Positions 32,838 to 42,480 are shown, counted from the first letter of the stretch. The stretch: 64,000 nucleotides of DNA from an uncultured Lachnospiraceae bacterium (GCA_902778165.1 CACYWQ010000006.1:1-64000), one strand, 5' to 3'. Program-made: numbers and translations. Notes: generated by a model not told the origin, from the letters alone.

Positions 32838-33944
32838 ATGAGACCTGTTAACAGGAAAATCACAGCATTTCTTTTGGCTATATCGTTATGCACGGGCATA
32901 ATTGCCTGCGGCAGATCTGACGGAGCGATCGAGTCTGATCGCAATATCATCGTCGATGAATTAAATGGTACGGCGAGCGTGGCATCGGCCGATAACGCTG
33001 AGTCGGATGCATATAAGGGCAGGCAGCTTATATCGGGTGATGTCGTGACTGTTGCAACGGACAGCGATATGACGCTTAAGATTGACGAAGATAAGCATGT
33101 CTTTGCAGATTCTGACACCAGGTTTGCCATAGAAGCAACGGGAAAAAAGAAGGCGACTGAGACTAAGATAACCGTAGCGGAAGGCTGCACCCTGATAGGT
33201 ATCGATAACAAGCTTGGCGATGCCGAGACATTTAATGTATCTACACCTAATGCCACAATGGCGGTAAGAGGTACTGTATTTAAAGTAGAGGTATCACCTA
33301 CTGCAGGCGGTACCGTAACCAGACTTGAAGTGCTTGAAGGAACGGTGGAAGTAAGCACTGTTGAAGCCGGCGCTACGAGGACTGAATCTGTAAGCGAAGG
33401 CGGCAGTGCAGTATATTCTGGAACGGCACCTGATGAGGAAAACGGTGCAGATCAGACTGCCACACAGGCTGACGATCAGAACGTCCAACAGCAGGCGGAC
33501 CAGCCGATTGCTCAGTCTTCAAGCGGCATAGACTCCATAGATGATATTCCGACAGACCGTGACGGATCCAAGGGATTTGTCGGTGTATACCGCGGGGACG
33601 GCTGTTATGTAGTGATCGCGGAGAATGTTCCTTACGCATACAACAGAGCTGACGGAACGATCATAGATAATGAGATCAAGAAACCGTTCTACCTGGTTGT
33701 GAGCATCCCTTCGTATCCCGAGCCGTTCTTTGCAAGGGATGCTGAGAAAAAGAGCGATACTCTTATAACGGACTATACATACAGAGACGATGAGAATGTA
33801 CATGTTATGGATGCGGAATACTATTTAGACGGCGATACATTATACTATCACAAGAGACTTAATGAGGACGATTATGATGAATATCATGTGATGTATCGTA
33901 CCGATGAAGATCCGAGTTCAGTATATATGTCGCTGACACAGTAG
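32838..33944 (+). CDS. FecR-domain lipoprotein
   Basis: A 368-residue exported lipoprotein: signal peptide MRPVNRKITAFLLAISLCTG with cysteine at about residue 24 (GIIAC), then a FecR domain at about 65-180 (GDVVTVATDSDMTLKI, TPNATMAVRGTVFKVEV, LEGTVEVS), a Gln/Asp-rich linker and a C-terminal domain (residues about 235-368) with many Tyr and Asp. FecR proteins usually transmit iron-siderophore signals to sigma factors in Gram-negatives; in clostridia related domains occur in lone lipoproteins. It is 10 bases upstream of two ABC half-exporters, with which it is probably co-transcribed. Start has a GGGGAG site. Confidence 0.83.
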   Translation: MRPVNRKITAFLLAISLCTGIIACGRSDGAIESDRNIIVDELNGTASVASADNAESDAYKGRQLISGDVVTVATDSDMTLKIDEDKHVFADSDTRFAIEATGKKKATETKITVAEGCTLIGIDNKLGDAETFNVSTPNATMAVRGTVFKVEVSPTAGGTVTRLEVLEGTVEVSTVEAGATRTESVSEGGSAVYSGTAPDEENGADQTATQADDQNVQQQADQPIAQSSSGIDSIDDIPTDRDGSKGFVGVYRGDGCYVVIAENVPYAYNRADGTIIDNEIKKPFYLVVSIPSYPEPFFARDAEKKSDTLITDYTYRDDENVHVMDAEYYLDGDTLYYHKRLNEDDYDEYHVMYRTDEDPSSVYMSLTQ

Positions 33945-33954
33945 GAAGGTTTTT

Positions 33955-35793
33955 ATGGGAGATAAATTGAACAGCAAAGACAGACAAGGCGGGCATCTTG
34001 GGTATGCCCTTAGGCAGATATGGGAAGCGGACAAGCTGCTTCTTATATTTACGATATTTAAGAATTCGATAGAGCAGATATTCTATGTGTTCTTCTTCGT
34101 ATATCTTACGAAGTATATCTTCAATTGTATAGAACGTAACATACCGTATGAGAAGCTGTTTTGGTTCTTGGTGGCAGCATGCTCCGGTCATGTGGTCGTG
34201 CATTTTATATGCGGATGGTATGAGACATACCGTAAGATCAAGACACCGAAGGTGTATCAGCACATATTCCACAGAGTCATGGAGATATCGGATGATCTTG
34301 AACTTAAGGATTATGAGTCGCCTGAGTTTTACGATAAATATGCAAGGGCGCTTGATAAGTGTGTCGATGATTCGATGAACATTGCAATAAAGACCGGAGT
34401 GTTTGTCGGTAACGTGGTATCTACGGTGATGTCACTTGTGATAGTCGTGACCGTGGATCCGGTATTCCTTGTGTTTTTGATAATCCCGATCATAGTAAGC
34501 TTTGCATTCGGTAAGAAAAACGCGCAGGCTAACTTTGACAGAGAAAAGAGCATCACTCGCGATAAGAGAACTGCGGACTATGTTAAGAGAGTCTATTATG
34601 AGAAGAAATATGCGGCCGAAGTCAGGCTCTTTGACATCAATTCACTTCTCCTTGATAAGCAGGAGAAGGCAGTTACCGAGATGGAGAGGATATCACTCGG
34701 TTACAGGATGAAGACAGCTTTCTATTCGTTCCTTATGAAGGGCAGTTATTCGATCCTTGCAGGTGTGTGTGCATACTTCTATGTGGTGTTCAAAGTCAAA
34801 TATACAAATGTGACAGATGTGTCAAGTTATGTGGCGATGATATCAGCAATGGCATTCTCTACCAATCAGCTTAAGGCAGCAGTTGAGAATCGTATATTCA
34901 TCACCAACGAGTCAAGACTCTTCGCTAACTTAAGAGATTTCTTGGAGCGCGACAGAGCACAGAAGATCGCAGGTACTGTTATAGATCACATAGATTCCGT
35001 AGAACTTAAGGATGTCACTTTTATTTATCCCGGTGCCGATCAACCCACGATACAGAATGTGAGCCTTAAGTGGCATAAGGGAGAGAAACTTGCGATAGTC
35101 GGATATAACGGAGCGGGTAAAACTACGCTCATTAAGTTAATCATGGGCCTGTATCCTGTCACCTCGGGTAAGATTTTAATAAACGGTACGGACATTAATG
35201 ATATCGACCTCGACGCATACCGCAAGAGATTCGGAACAGTCTTCCAGGATCTGCAGGTATTTGCGATGACGCTTGCAGAGAACGTCCTTATGAGAAGACC
35301 GGAAAACGATGAGGACTATGAGACTGTAAGAAAGGCCCTTAAGAATGCGCAGTTTGATATAAACCATGAAGGCTTAATAAATGGGCTTGATACCGTGATA
35401 AGCCGTGAATTTGATGAGAAGGGCTTCGTACCTTCAGGCGGCCAGGCACAGAAGATCGCCATAGCAAGGGTGTTCGCACAGAGCCCCGATATGGTCATCT
35501 TAGATGAGCCGTCATCGGCTCTTGATCCCTTGGCCGAATACAACATGTACAACAACATGATGAAGTTATCAGAAGGCAAGGGCGTTATCTTTATATCCCA
35601 CAGATTATCATCAGCCAGAATGGCGGATAAGATATATCTTATGAAGGACGGTAAGATTATAGAGCAGGGAAGCCATGAGCATATGATGAGCCTTAATGGA
35701 TATTATCATGAGATGTTCATGCTTCAGGCAGAGAACTATCAGGACAGTATCCCTGAAGAAATGTTGAAAGGAGCGGCAGCGTACTATGGATAA
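33955..35793 (+). CDS. ABC exporter half-transporter 1 (TMD-NBD)
   Basis: A 612-residue type IV ABC half-transporter. Six membrane helices fill residues about 25-320 and an ATPase domain about 345-590, with Walker A GYNGAGKTTLIKL, Walker B VILDEPSSALD and a changed signature PSGGQAQK in place of LSGGQ. The family also includes peptide and lipid exporters. It overlaps the next half-transporter gene by eight bases; the two likely form a heterodimer. The changed signature raises the chance of one degenerate ATP site. Confidence 0.9.
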   Translation: MGDKLNSKDRQGGHLGYALRQIWEADKLLLIFTIFKNSIEQIFYVFFFVYLTKYIFNCIERNIPYEKLFWFLVAACSGHVVVHFICGWYETYRKIKTPKVYQHIFHRVMEISDDLELKDYESPEFYDKYARALDKCVDDSMNIAIKTGVFVGNVVSTVMSLVIVVTVDPVFLVFLIIPIIVSFAFGKKNAQANFDREKSITRDKRTADYVKRVYYEKKYAAEVRLFDINSLLLDKQEKAVTEMERISLGYRMKTAFYSFLMKGSYSILAGVCAYFYVVFKVKYTNVTDVSSYVAMISAMAFSTNQLKAAVENRIFITNESRLFANLRDFLERDRAQKIAGTVIDHIDSVELKDVTFIYPGADQPTIQNVSLKWHKGEKLAIVGYNGAGKTTLIKLIMGLYPVTSGKILINGTDINDIDLDAYRKRFGTVFQDLQVFAMTLAENVLMRRPENDEDYETVRKALKNAQFDINHEGLINGLDTVISREFDEKGFVPSGGQAQKIAIARVFAQSPDMVILDEPSSALDPLAEYNMYNNMMKLSEGKGVIFISHRLSSARMADKIYLMKDGKIIEQGSHEHMMSLNGYYHEMFMLQAENYQDSIPEEMLKGAAAYYG

Positions 35794-37597
35794 TAAAGAG
35801 ACTACCGTTTCCGTAAGAAGAATAATACAGAACACGATCTTCATGATAAAGTATGCAGCCCGTTACGATAAGCCGCTTATCATCAAGATCATCGTACTTG
35901 TCGTCTTAAGCAGGGCCGGCAAGGCTGTTAATGATACATTTATCCTTAAGATGATCATAGACGGTCTTACGGGGAAAGCAGAATTCTCTGACATAATGGT
36001 CATCCTGCTTATCTCATTCGGCTTAGTTATCTGTCTTGAATGGATCAATCAGCTCATACAGGAGTGGAGTAAGGCCAAGCTTATCAAGTTGAGCGGAACG
36101 ATACAGAGAGACCTTATTGAGAATAACAGTAAGATGGATCTTATATACTATGACGATCCGGACTATTATGACACATATGTCATAGCGGCCGGAAAAGCTG
36201 ACACGACTATTGAACAGACAGTCATGGTCGTAAGCAGTATCCTGGGCGGACTGGTCGCCCTGGGCGTGGCATCAGCGATGATATTGTCGATAAATCCGGT
36301 GCTCGCCCTTTTCCCCATAGCCGGATTTACGATCAATCTCCTCACGAGATTTAAGATCGAGAGGATACACTACGCATGGGAAGTGGCCTACGGCAAGGCC
36401 ATAAGGAAGGCGGACTATTCAAAGAGGGTGTTCTATCAGCCCGAGTATGCCAAGGAGTGTAAGCTTACCGATGTTAAGGGACCGCTTAAACAGCAGTTTG
36501 ACGATGCGCTTATCGAAGCGGCGGATGCGGGCAGGAAGTATGCACCGATGTTGACATGGATATCGATCCTTAACTGGACGGCGGTATTTTCGGTGTTCTC
36601 TTTCTTTGCGGTGCCTGCGTACTTAGGCTACCTGGCATTGGTGCTTCGCTCGATCGCACTTGGTGAGGTGGCATCGGCCAATAATGCTTCCAATTATATA
36701 AGAGGAAATCTTAATGAGATCAACTTCTGCCTAGTAGATATACAGCAGATCGGCCAGTATGCGGAGAAGTTCAGAAAACTCCTTGATTATAAGCCGGTGA
36801 TCGAAGGTGCAGACGGACTTAAGCCTGATGCCGGAGCACAGATGCTTAAGCTTGAGCATGTGAGCTTCAGATACCCGCATTCCGAGAATGATACGCTTAA
36901 GGATATCTCGATGGAGATACGCCCCGGTGAGAAGATCGCGATAGTGGGTGAGAACGGAGCGGGCAAGACGACATTTGTTAAGCTGCTAATGCGCCTGTAT
37001 GATATCACTTCGGGAAGCATAAGATACGGTGATCATGATATAAGGGAATATGCGACGAATGAGTACCGCAAAAAGATTGGCGCCGTGTTCCAGGACTATA
37101 ACATTTATGCGGCCACGATCGCGGAGAATGTGTTGATGCATCCCGTTACGGATGATGATAAGGACAAGATAGTCGGAGCGCTTAAGAAAGCGGACTTCGG
37201 TAAGAAACTTGATAAACTCACCGACGGTATCGATACGGTACTCACCAAGGAATTCAGTGAAGAAGGAACGAACTTATCGGGAGGTGAGAGCCAGAAGGTA
37301 GCGATCTCAAGGATATTTGCCCATGACGGGGACAGGTCCGTATCGATCCTTGATGAGCCGTCATCAGCACTCGACCCGGTGTCTGAATATAAGCTTAATA
37401 AGAATCTTATAGAGAATGCGGCAAACGATACGATAATCTTCATATCACACAGACTTTCGACAACGAGGATGGCAGACAGGATATATCTGTTCGAACACGG
37501 TGTGATCAAGGAACAGGGAACACATGAACAACTTATGGAACTGGGCGGAAGATACAGAGAGATGTTCGATCGTCAGGCGCAGAATTATATAGTATGA
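35786..37597 (+). CDS. ABC exporter half-transporter 2 (TMD-NBD)
   Basis: A 603-residue ABC half-transporter with six membrane helices in the first 320 residues and an ATPase domain with Walker A GENGAGKTTFVKL, signature LSGGESQK and Walker B SILDEPSSALD. Partner of the preceding gene (AAAGGAG ribosome site inside that gene). No precursor peptide or modifying enzyme gene is seen nearby, so the cargo is unknown; the FecR lipoprotein upstream may be an accessory or a substrate sensor. Confidence 0.9.
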   Translation: MDNKETTVSVRRIIQNTIFMIKYAARYDKPLIIKIIVLVVLSRAGKAVNDTFILKMIIDGLTGKAEFSDIMVILLISFGLVICLEWINQLIQEWSKAKLIKLSGTIQRDLIENNSKMDLIYYDDPDYYDTYVIAAGKADTTIEQTVMVVSSILGGLVALGVASAMILSINPVLALFPIAGFTINLLTRFKIERIHYAWEVAYGKAIRKADYSKRVFYQPEYAKECKLTDVKGPLKQQFDDALIEAADAGRKYAPMLTWISILNWTAVFSVFSFFAVPAYLGYLALVLRSIALGEVASANNASNYIRGNLNEINFCLVDIQQIGQYAEKFRKLLDYKPVIEGADGLKPDAGAQMLKLEHVSFRYPHSENDTLKDISMEIRPGEKIAIVGENGAGKTTFVKLLMRLYDITSGSIRYGDHDIREYATNEYRKKIGAVFQDYNIYAATIAENVLMHPVTDDDKDKIVGALKKADFGKKLDKLTDGIDTVLTKEFSEEGTNLSGGESQKVAISRIFAHDGDRSVSILDEPSSALDPVSEYKLNKNLIENAANDTIIFISHRLSTTRMADRIYLFEHGVIKEQGTHEQLMELGGRYREMFDRQAQNYIV

Positions 37598-37620
37598 TAT
37601 TATTTTATAATCCCGGTCAC

Positions 37621-37650
37621 TTGACTACTATACTCCCACAGGAGTATAGT
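37621..37650 (+). promoter_or_regulatory. Promoter with embedded operator for the DUF3990-HTH module
   Basis: TTGACT (37621-37626) and TATAGT (37645-37650) are 18 bases apart. A perfect 10-bp palindrome ACTATACTCC / GGAGTATAGT (37627-37636 / 37641-37650) fills the spacer and overlaps the -10 box, a layout typical of autorepressed toxin-antitoxin operons. It has no T-run, so a terminator is unlikely. Confidence 0.65.
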
Positions 37651-37683
37651 TGATTCAAAGGGTGATTTTCGGAAGGATATAGG

Positions 37684-38364
37684 ATGAGTGTATTGACTTT
37701 ATATCATGGATCGTCTGAAGTTGTTGAGAAGCCGACATTCGGAAAGGGCAGAAGGGATAACGATTACGGACAGGGATTATACTGCACTGAGCATATAGAT
37801 ATGGCCAGAGAATGGGCGGTTGACAGAGATCGGGACGGATATGTGAATACATATGAGCTTGATGCGTCGGATTTCAATGTCTTGGTGCTCAATTCGCCGG
37901 ATTACTGTATTTTGCATTGGATCACGGTGCTGTTAAAGAACAGAAAGTTCGATCTGGAATCCCCTCTTTCAAGAGAAGCATACAGATATCTTTGTGATAA
38001 TTATTCCATAGATTTCAGTAATGTAGATATGGTGATAGGCTACAGAGCTGATGACAGTTACTTTTCTTATGCGAGAGATTTTATTGATGGAATAATCTCT
38101 GTATCACAATTGGCTTCAGCAATGCGTCTTGGTGAGTTGGGCGAGCAGGTTTTTATCAGAAGTAAAAGAGTATTTGCCGGATTGCGCTATTTGGGTAATG
38201 AGTTTGTCAGTGCAAATGAATGGTACAGCAGAAAAACGGACAGAGATACTAAAGCACGAAATGCATATAAGAATCTTAATAAGCAGGCATACATTCCCGG
38301 CGATTTGTATATGGTTCGCATTATTGATGAGGAGGTAAAGGCAGATGATCCGCGCCTACAATGA
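37684..38364 (+). CDS. DUF3990 protein, predicted ADP-ribosyltransferase-fold toxin
   Basis: A 226-residue protein matching DUF3990: LYHGSSEVVEKP (His8), DYGQGLYCTEHIDMAREWA (Tyr28/Tyr33), VDMVIGYRADD and LGELGEQVFIRS (Glu/Gln near 151-155). The H-Y-E/Q pattern is that of diphtheria-toxin-like ADP-ribosyltransferases; activity is inferred from family analyses, not shown. Ribosome site GGAAGG is seven bases upstream. The next gene starts 20 bases before its stop behind a strong GGAGG, so the pair is co-translated. The palindromic operator suggests autoregulation. Toxin role is a hypothesis; phage-type effector or housekeeping modification remain open. Confidence 0.8.
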   Translation: MSVLTLYHGSSEVVEKPTFGKGRRDNDYGQGLYCTEHIDMAREWAVDRDRDGYVNTYELDASDFNVLVLNSPDYCILHWITVLLKNRKFDLESPLSREAYRYLCDNYSIDFSNVDMVIGYRADDSYFSYARDFIDGIISVSQLASAMRLGELGEQVFIRSKRVFAGLRYLGNEFVSANEWYSRKTDRDTKARNAYKNLNKQAYIPGDLYMVRIIDEEVKADDPRLQ

Positions 38365-38989
38365 ATTGTATATAAGTAATGCCCGAAAGAATCTGGCGAA
38401 CAGCTTTGATTATGCAGTATATACATTGGGATATTCTCTCGAAGAATATTATGATATGTTTATAAGAAGCGGAATTGCTGCAAATTTCGAGCATGGTGAT
38501 GCACGCCTCATTGTTGGAATGTCAGGTATAGAACTTGCACTTAGGGTGGTAGAGAAATGTACCGGCATATATGAACCTAAAGAGCGTGTTTATATGAACG
38601 GCAAGAGTCCGGAGTATTGGGCAGGCTGGGCGCTTGCTTATTATCAATGGTATAGTGCCTGCTCTTTTTCTGTATTTAAGAAAGAAGTGACAATATCTTC
38701 CTTGTTGATGATGTATGACAAGTACCACGAGATGGATATCATGCATTTTGTAGACAGAATAAATGAAGTAAGACAGGGTACACGACTTTATACTTATCTT
38801 AGGATGTATAGAGAAAGATGTGGCTTCAGTCAGAGTGAGTTGGCTGAGATTACCGGTATTCCTGTCCGAACGATACAGCAGTACGAACAGAGACAGAAAA
38901 TGATCAATCACGCAAGAGCTGAGTATGTAATTGCGCTTGCGAATGCATTGAATGTTCAACCGATCCAATTGATGGAGATCGCAGGATGA
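38345..38989 (+). CDS. HTH protein paired with DUF3990, putative antitoxin/repressor
   Basis: A 214-residue protein with a novel-looking N-terminal domain (about 1-145; ARKNLANSFDYAV, KSPEYWAGWALAYYQWYS) and a C-terminal Cro/CI-type helix-turn-helix (about 150-213; GFSQSELAEITGIPVRTIQQ). I know of similar proteins next to DUF3990 genes in Lachnospiraceae; the N-terminal domain has no function I can name. As partner of a predicted ADP-ribosyltransferase and owner of the only DNA-binding domain in the unit, it is the likely binder of the palindrome at 37627-37650, and perhaps an antitoxin. Confidence 0.75.
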   Translation: MIRAYNELYISNARKNLANSFDYAVYTLGYSLEEYYDMFIRSGIAANFEHGDARLIVGMSGIELALRVVEKCTGIYEPKERVYMNGKSPEYWAGWALAYYQWYSACSFSVFKKEVTISSLLMMYDKYHEMDIMHFVDRINEVRQGTRLYTYLRMYRERCGFSQSELAEITGIPVRTIQQYEQRQKMINHARAEYVIALANALNVQPIQLMEIAG

Positions 38990-39010
38990 CATGTGAAAAC
39001 GATGTGTGCT

Positions 39011-39067
39011 CCGCTGGATCGTTTCCTCTATACTAAGACCGAGCGCAGGGAGAAGACACAGAACTAA
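39011..39067 (+). pseudogene. 3' fragment of a zinc-ribbon paralogue
   Basis: Encodes PLDRFLYTKTERREKTQN and a stop; the last 16 residues are identical to the C terminus of the zinc-ribbon protein at 23.3-24.6 kb. Over those 17 codons all six base differences are synonymous or within the stop codon, so the source gene was under protein selection before it was lost. Confidence 0.8.
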
Positions 39068-39143
39068 ACGCGGGTGTGAGCGTGAGGCGGATCATGCGAT
39101 AGAAATCATGACGGAAGGACCGCCCCGTGACGCGAAAAAATGC

Positions 39144-39172
39144 TTGACAACAGGCTATAATGGAAATATACT
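39144..39172 (+). promoter_or_regulatory. Promoter of the rpsL-rpsG-fusA operon
   Basis: TTGACA (39144-39149) and TATACT (39167-39172) with a 17-base spacer. Transcription should start at about 39179, just inside a leader hairpin, and about 70 bases before rpsL. Confidence 0.8.
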
Positions 39173-39174
39173 AT

Positions 39175-39204
39175 AACGGCATGCGTAAAAGGCGTGCCGT
39201 TTTG
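39175..39204 (+). promoter_or_regulatory. Leader hairpin, possible attenuator, upstream of rpsL
   Basis: AACGGCATGC (39175-39184) pairs with GCGTGCCGTT (39192-39201) over 10 positions with one G-U, loop of seven, followed by TTTGT. It lies at or just upstream of the predicted transcription start, so it could be a weak attenuator or a terminator for upstream transcripts. Confidence 0.45.
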
Positions 39205-39249
39205 TATGCCTAAAATGCGCGTAGTACTATATATAGGAGGTGAAACCGA

Positions 39250-39669
39250 ATGCCAACATTTAACCAGTTAGTTAGAAAGGGTCGTAAGGCCGGAGTCAAG
39301 AAGTCTACGGCACCCGCTCTTCAGAAGACTTACAACTCGCTTCACAAGAGAAGCATTGATGCAAGCTCTCCTCAGAAGAGAGGCGTGTGCACAGCTGTTA
39401 AGACTGCCACACCCAAGAAGCCTAACTCAGCTCTTCGTAAGATTGCCAGAGTACGTCTTAGTAACGGAATGGAAGTAACAAGCTACATTCCCGGAGAAGG
39501 ACACAATCTTCAGGAGCATAGTGTTGTACTTATCCGTGGTGGAAGAGTTAAGGATCTGCCCGGTACAAGATACCACATTATCCGTGGTACACTTGATACG
39601 GCAGGTGTTGCTAATCGTAAGCAGGCACGTTCCAAGTACGGCGCTAAGAGACCTAAGGATGCTAAATAA
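39250..39669 (+). CDS. rpsL: 30S ribosomal protein S12
   Basis: A 139-residue S12 with the conserved decoding-site segment [18 protein letters not shown] (the lysine changed in streptomycin resistance is normal here) and [36 protein letters not shown] precedes the start. It is first gene of the str operon; a 157-base spacer to rpsG contains possible alternative RNA pairings. Confidence 0.99.
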   Translation: MPTFNQLVRKGRKAGVKKSTAPALQKTYNSLHKRSIDASSPQKRGVCTAVKTATPKKPNSALRKIARVRLSNGMEVTSYIPGEGHNLQEHSVVLIRGGRVKDLPGTRYHIIRGTLDTAGVANRKQARSKYGAKRPKDAK

Positions 39670-39672
39670 TTA

Positions 39673-39778
39673 ACGGACTTAGGAACACGCAGTATTTGTA
39701 CCACAGCTAATTAAGTGTTGGAGATTTGGTTTACAGATAGACGACACGTACACAGTTAGTAGAGTCCGTCAGACGGAC
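39673..39778 (+). promoter_or_regulatory. S12-S7 spacer with mutually exclusive pairings
   Basis: ACGGACT (39673-39679) can pair with AGTCCGT (39763-39769), while GTCCGT (39764-39769) can instead form a local hairpin with ACGGAC (39773-39778). The rpsG start lies 48 bases on. In E. coli S7 represses its own translation through the S12-S7 spacer; a similar role here is only suggested by position. Confidence 0.35.
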
Positions 39779-39826
39779 AATGTGAGTACCTATGAATTAA
39801 TTTTAATGATTAAGGAGGGAAGAATC

Positions 39827-40297
39827 GTGCCACGTAAAGGACATATTCAGAAAAGAGATGTGCTCGCTGATCCTTTATACGATAACAAGGTAGTTACCAA
39901 GCTTATCAATAACGTAATGTTAGACGGTAAGAAGGGTGTTGCCCAGAAGATCGTATACGGAGCGTTCGGCAGAGTTGAAGAGAAGGCAGGCAAGCCCGCA
40001 CTCGAAGTATTCGATGAGGCTATGAACAACATTATGCCCCTTCTTGAAGTTAAGGCAAGACGTATCGGTGGTGCCACATATCAGGTACCGATTGAAGTCA
40101 GACCTGAAAGACGCCAGGCACTTGCTCTTCGTTGGCTTACAATGTTCTCACGTAAGAGAGGCGAGAAGACAATGGAAGAAAGACTTGCAGGCGAGATCTT
40201 AGATGCAGCCAACAACACAGGCGCTGCAGTTAAGAGAAAAGAAGATATGCACAAGATGGCTGAGGCAAACAAGGCGTTTGCTCACTATCGTTTCTAG
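39827..40297 (+). CDS. rpsG: 30S ribosomal protein S7
   Basis: A 156-residue S7, the exact usual length. It starts at GTG 39827, which gives the conserved [13 protein letters not shown] terminus, nine bases after AAGGAGG. Motifs such as [19 protein letters not shown] are intact. Primary binder of the 16S 3' domain; located between rpsL and fusA as usual. Confidence 0.98.
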   Translation: MPRKGHIQKRDVLADPLYDNKVVTKLINNVMLDGKKGVAQKIVYGAFGRVEEKAGKPALEVFDEAMNNIMPLLEVKARRIGGATYQVPIEVRPERRQALALRWLTMFSRKRGEKTMEERLAGEILDAANNTGAAVKRKEDMHKMAEANKAFAHYRF

Positions 40298-40320
40298 TAT
40301 TAATATAGGAGGAAAAAACC

Positions 40321-42438
40321 TTGGCTGGAAGAGAATATCCATTAGATAGGACCAGGAACATAGGTATCATGGCTCATATTGATGCGGGTAAGACCACCAC
40401 AACAGAGCGTATCCTATATTATACTGGTGTCAATCATAAGATTGGTGAGACTCATGACGGTTCAGCTACCATGGACTGGATGGAGCAGGAGCAGGAGAGA
40501 GGTATCACCATCACATCAGCCGCTACAACATGTCACTGGACATTACAGGATCACTGTAAGCCCAAGGCAGGTGCACTCGAGCATCGTATCAACATTATTG
40601 ATACTCCCGGACACGTTGACTTCACTGTTGAGGTTGAGCGTTCGTTAAGAGTACTTGACGGTGCAGTCGGTGTATTCTGTGCAAAGGGCGGTGTTGAGCC
40701 TCAGTCAGAGAATGTATGGCGTCAGGCTGATACATACAACGTACCCAGAATGGCTTTCATCAACAAGATGGACATCTTGGGTGCCAATTTCTACGCAGCA
40801 GTTGACCAGATCCGTAACAGACTGGGCAAGAATGCTATAGTAATCCAGCTTCCCATCGGTAAGGAAGATGACTTCAAGGGAATCATCGACTTATTTGAGA
40901 TGGAAGCATACATCTATAATGATGATAAGGGTGAGGACATCTCAATCGTTGCAATCCCTGATGACATGAAGGCAGATGCCGACAAGTATCATGAGGAGCT
41001 CGTAGAGAAGATCTGTGAGCTTGATGACGATCTTATGATGGCTTACCTTGAGGGCGAGGAGCCTTCAGTAGACGAGCTTAAGAAGGTACTTCGTAAGGCA
41101 ACATGTGAATGTGCAGCCGTACCCGTTTGCTGCGGTACAGCTTACAGAAACAAGGGCGTACAGAAGTTACTTGATGCAGTTATTGAGTTTATGCCTTCTC
41201 CTCTTGACATCCCTGCTATCAAGGGTGTTGATATGGAGGGTAATGAGGTAGAGCGTCACTCATCAGATGAGGAGCCTTTCTCAGCATTGGCATTCAAGAT
41301 CATGGCTGATCCTTTCGTAGGTAAGCTCGCATTCTTCAGAGTATATTCAGGTACATTGAACTCAGGTTCATACGTACTTAATGCTACTAAGAATAAGAAG
41401 GAGAGAGTAGGTCGTATCCTTCAGATGCACGCTAATCACAGAGCAGAGCTTGATAAGGTTTACTCAGGTGATATCGCTGCAGCAGTAGGCTTCAAGCTTA
41501 CAAGTACAGGTGATACCATTTGTGATGAGCAGCATCCCGTTATCTTAGAGTCTATGGAATTCCCTGAGCCCGTTATTGAGCTTGCTATTGAGCCCAAGAC
41601 TAAGGCCGGACAGGGTAAGTTGGGTGAGTCACTTGCCAAGCTTGCAGAAGAGGATCCCACATTCCGTGCTCATACAGACCCGGAGACAGGTCAGACAATT
41701 ATCGCAGGTATGGGTGAGCTCCACTTGGAGATCATCGTAGACAGACTCCTTAGAGAGTTTAAGGTTGAGGCCAATGTCGGTGCACCTCAGGTTGCATACA
41801 AAGAGACCTTTACCAAGCCTGTTGATCAGGAATACAAGTATGCTAAGCAGTCCGGCGGTCGTGGACAGTACGGACATTGTAAGGTACGTTTCGAGCCCAT
41901 GGATGCCAACGGAGAAGAGCTGTTTAAGTTCGATTCCGAGGTTGTCGGCGGTGCTATTCCTAAGGAATACATCCCTGCAGTCGGCGAGGGTATCGAAGAA
42001 GCTACCAAGGCTGGTTGCCTCGGCGGATTCCCTGTTGTAGGCGTGCATGCTACAGTATACGACGGTTCATACCATGAAGTCGATTCATCAGAAATGGCTT
42101 TCCACATTGCAGGTTCTATGTGCTTCAAGGAGGCTATGCAGAAGGCATCACCTCAGCTTCTTGAGCCTATCATGAAGGTTGAAGTTACAATGCCTGAGGA
42201 GTACATGGGTGATGTTATCGGTGATATCAACTCACGTCGTGGACGTATCGAGGGTATGGACGATCTCGGCGGCGGCAAGATTGTAAGAGGTTATGTTCCG
42301 CTTTCAGAGATGTTCGGTTACTCTACAGACCTTCGTTCTAAGACACAGGGTCGTGGTAACTACTCAATGTTCTTCGAGAAGTACGAGCCCGTACCGAAGA
42401 ACGTAGCTGATAAGGTGCTTAGCAATAAGAACAGCTAA
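40321..42438 (+). CDS. fusA: Elongation factor G
   Basis: A 705-residue translational GTPase catalysing ribosome translocation. G-domain motifs [18 protein letters not shown], the DTPGHVDF and NKMD boxes, then domains II-V are complete. The start is TTG 40321 eight bases after GGAGG, giving the usual [21 protein letters not shown] terminus. It follows rpsG by 23 bases. Third gene of the str operon. Confidence 0.98.
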   Translation: MAGREYPLDRTRNIGIMAHIDAGKTTTTERILYYTGVNHKIGETHDGSATMDWMEQEQERGITITSAATTCHWTLQDHCKPKAGALEHRINIIDTPGHVDFTVEVERSLRVLDGAVGVFCAKGGVEPQSENVWRQADTYNVPRMAFINKMDILGANFYAAVDQIRNRLGKNAIVIQLPIGKEDDFKGIIDLFEMEAYIYNDDKGEDISIVAIPDDMKADADKYHEELVEKICELDDDLMMAYLEGEEPSVDELKKVLRKATCECAAVPVCCGTAYRNKGVQKLLDAVIEFMPSPLDIPAIKGVDMEGNEVERHSSDEEPFSALAFKIMADPFVGKLAFFRVYSGTLNSGSYVLNATKNKKERVGRILQMHANHRAELDKVYSGDIAAAVGFKLTSTGDTICDEQHPVILESMEFPEPVIELAIEPKTKAGQGKLGESLAKLAEEDPTFRAHTDPETGQTIIAGMGELHLEIIVDRLLREFKVEANVGAPQVAYKETFTKPVDQEYKYAKQSGGRGQYGHCKVRFEPMDANGEELFKFDSEVVGGAIPKEYIPAVGEGIEEATKAGCLGGFPVVGVHATVYDGSYHEVDSSEMAFHIAGSMCFKEAMQKASPQLLEPIMKVEVTMPEEYMGDVIGDINSRRGRIEGMDDLGGGKIVRGYVPLSEMFGYSTDLRSKTQGRGNYSMFFEKYEPVPKNVADKVLSNKNS

Positions 42439-42451
42439 TCAACAAAAGTGC

Positions 42452-42480
42452 TTGAAAATCTGCGGAATATTTAATATAAT
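42452..42480 (+). promoter_or_regulatory. Promoter of tuf
   Basis: TTGAAA (42452-42457) and TATAAT (42475-42480), 17 bases apart, in the 130-base fusA-tuf spacer. It gives tuf its own transcription start with a leader of about 80 bases. Confidence 0.75.

Noticed and set aside
37627..37650. Terminator of the ABC exporter operon
   Set aside because: The stem is perfect but has no T-run and coincides with promoter elements of the next unit, so an operator is the better reading.
39144..39161. TTGACA with TATAAT only six bases on, upstream of rpsL
   Set aside because: Spacing is impossible for sigma-A; TATACT at 17 bases fits instead.
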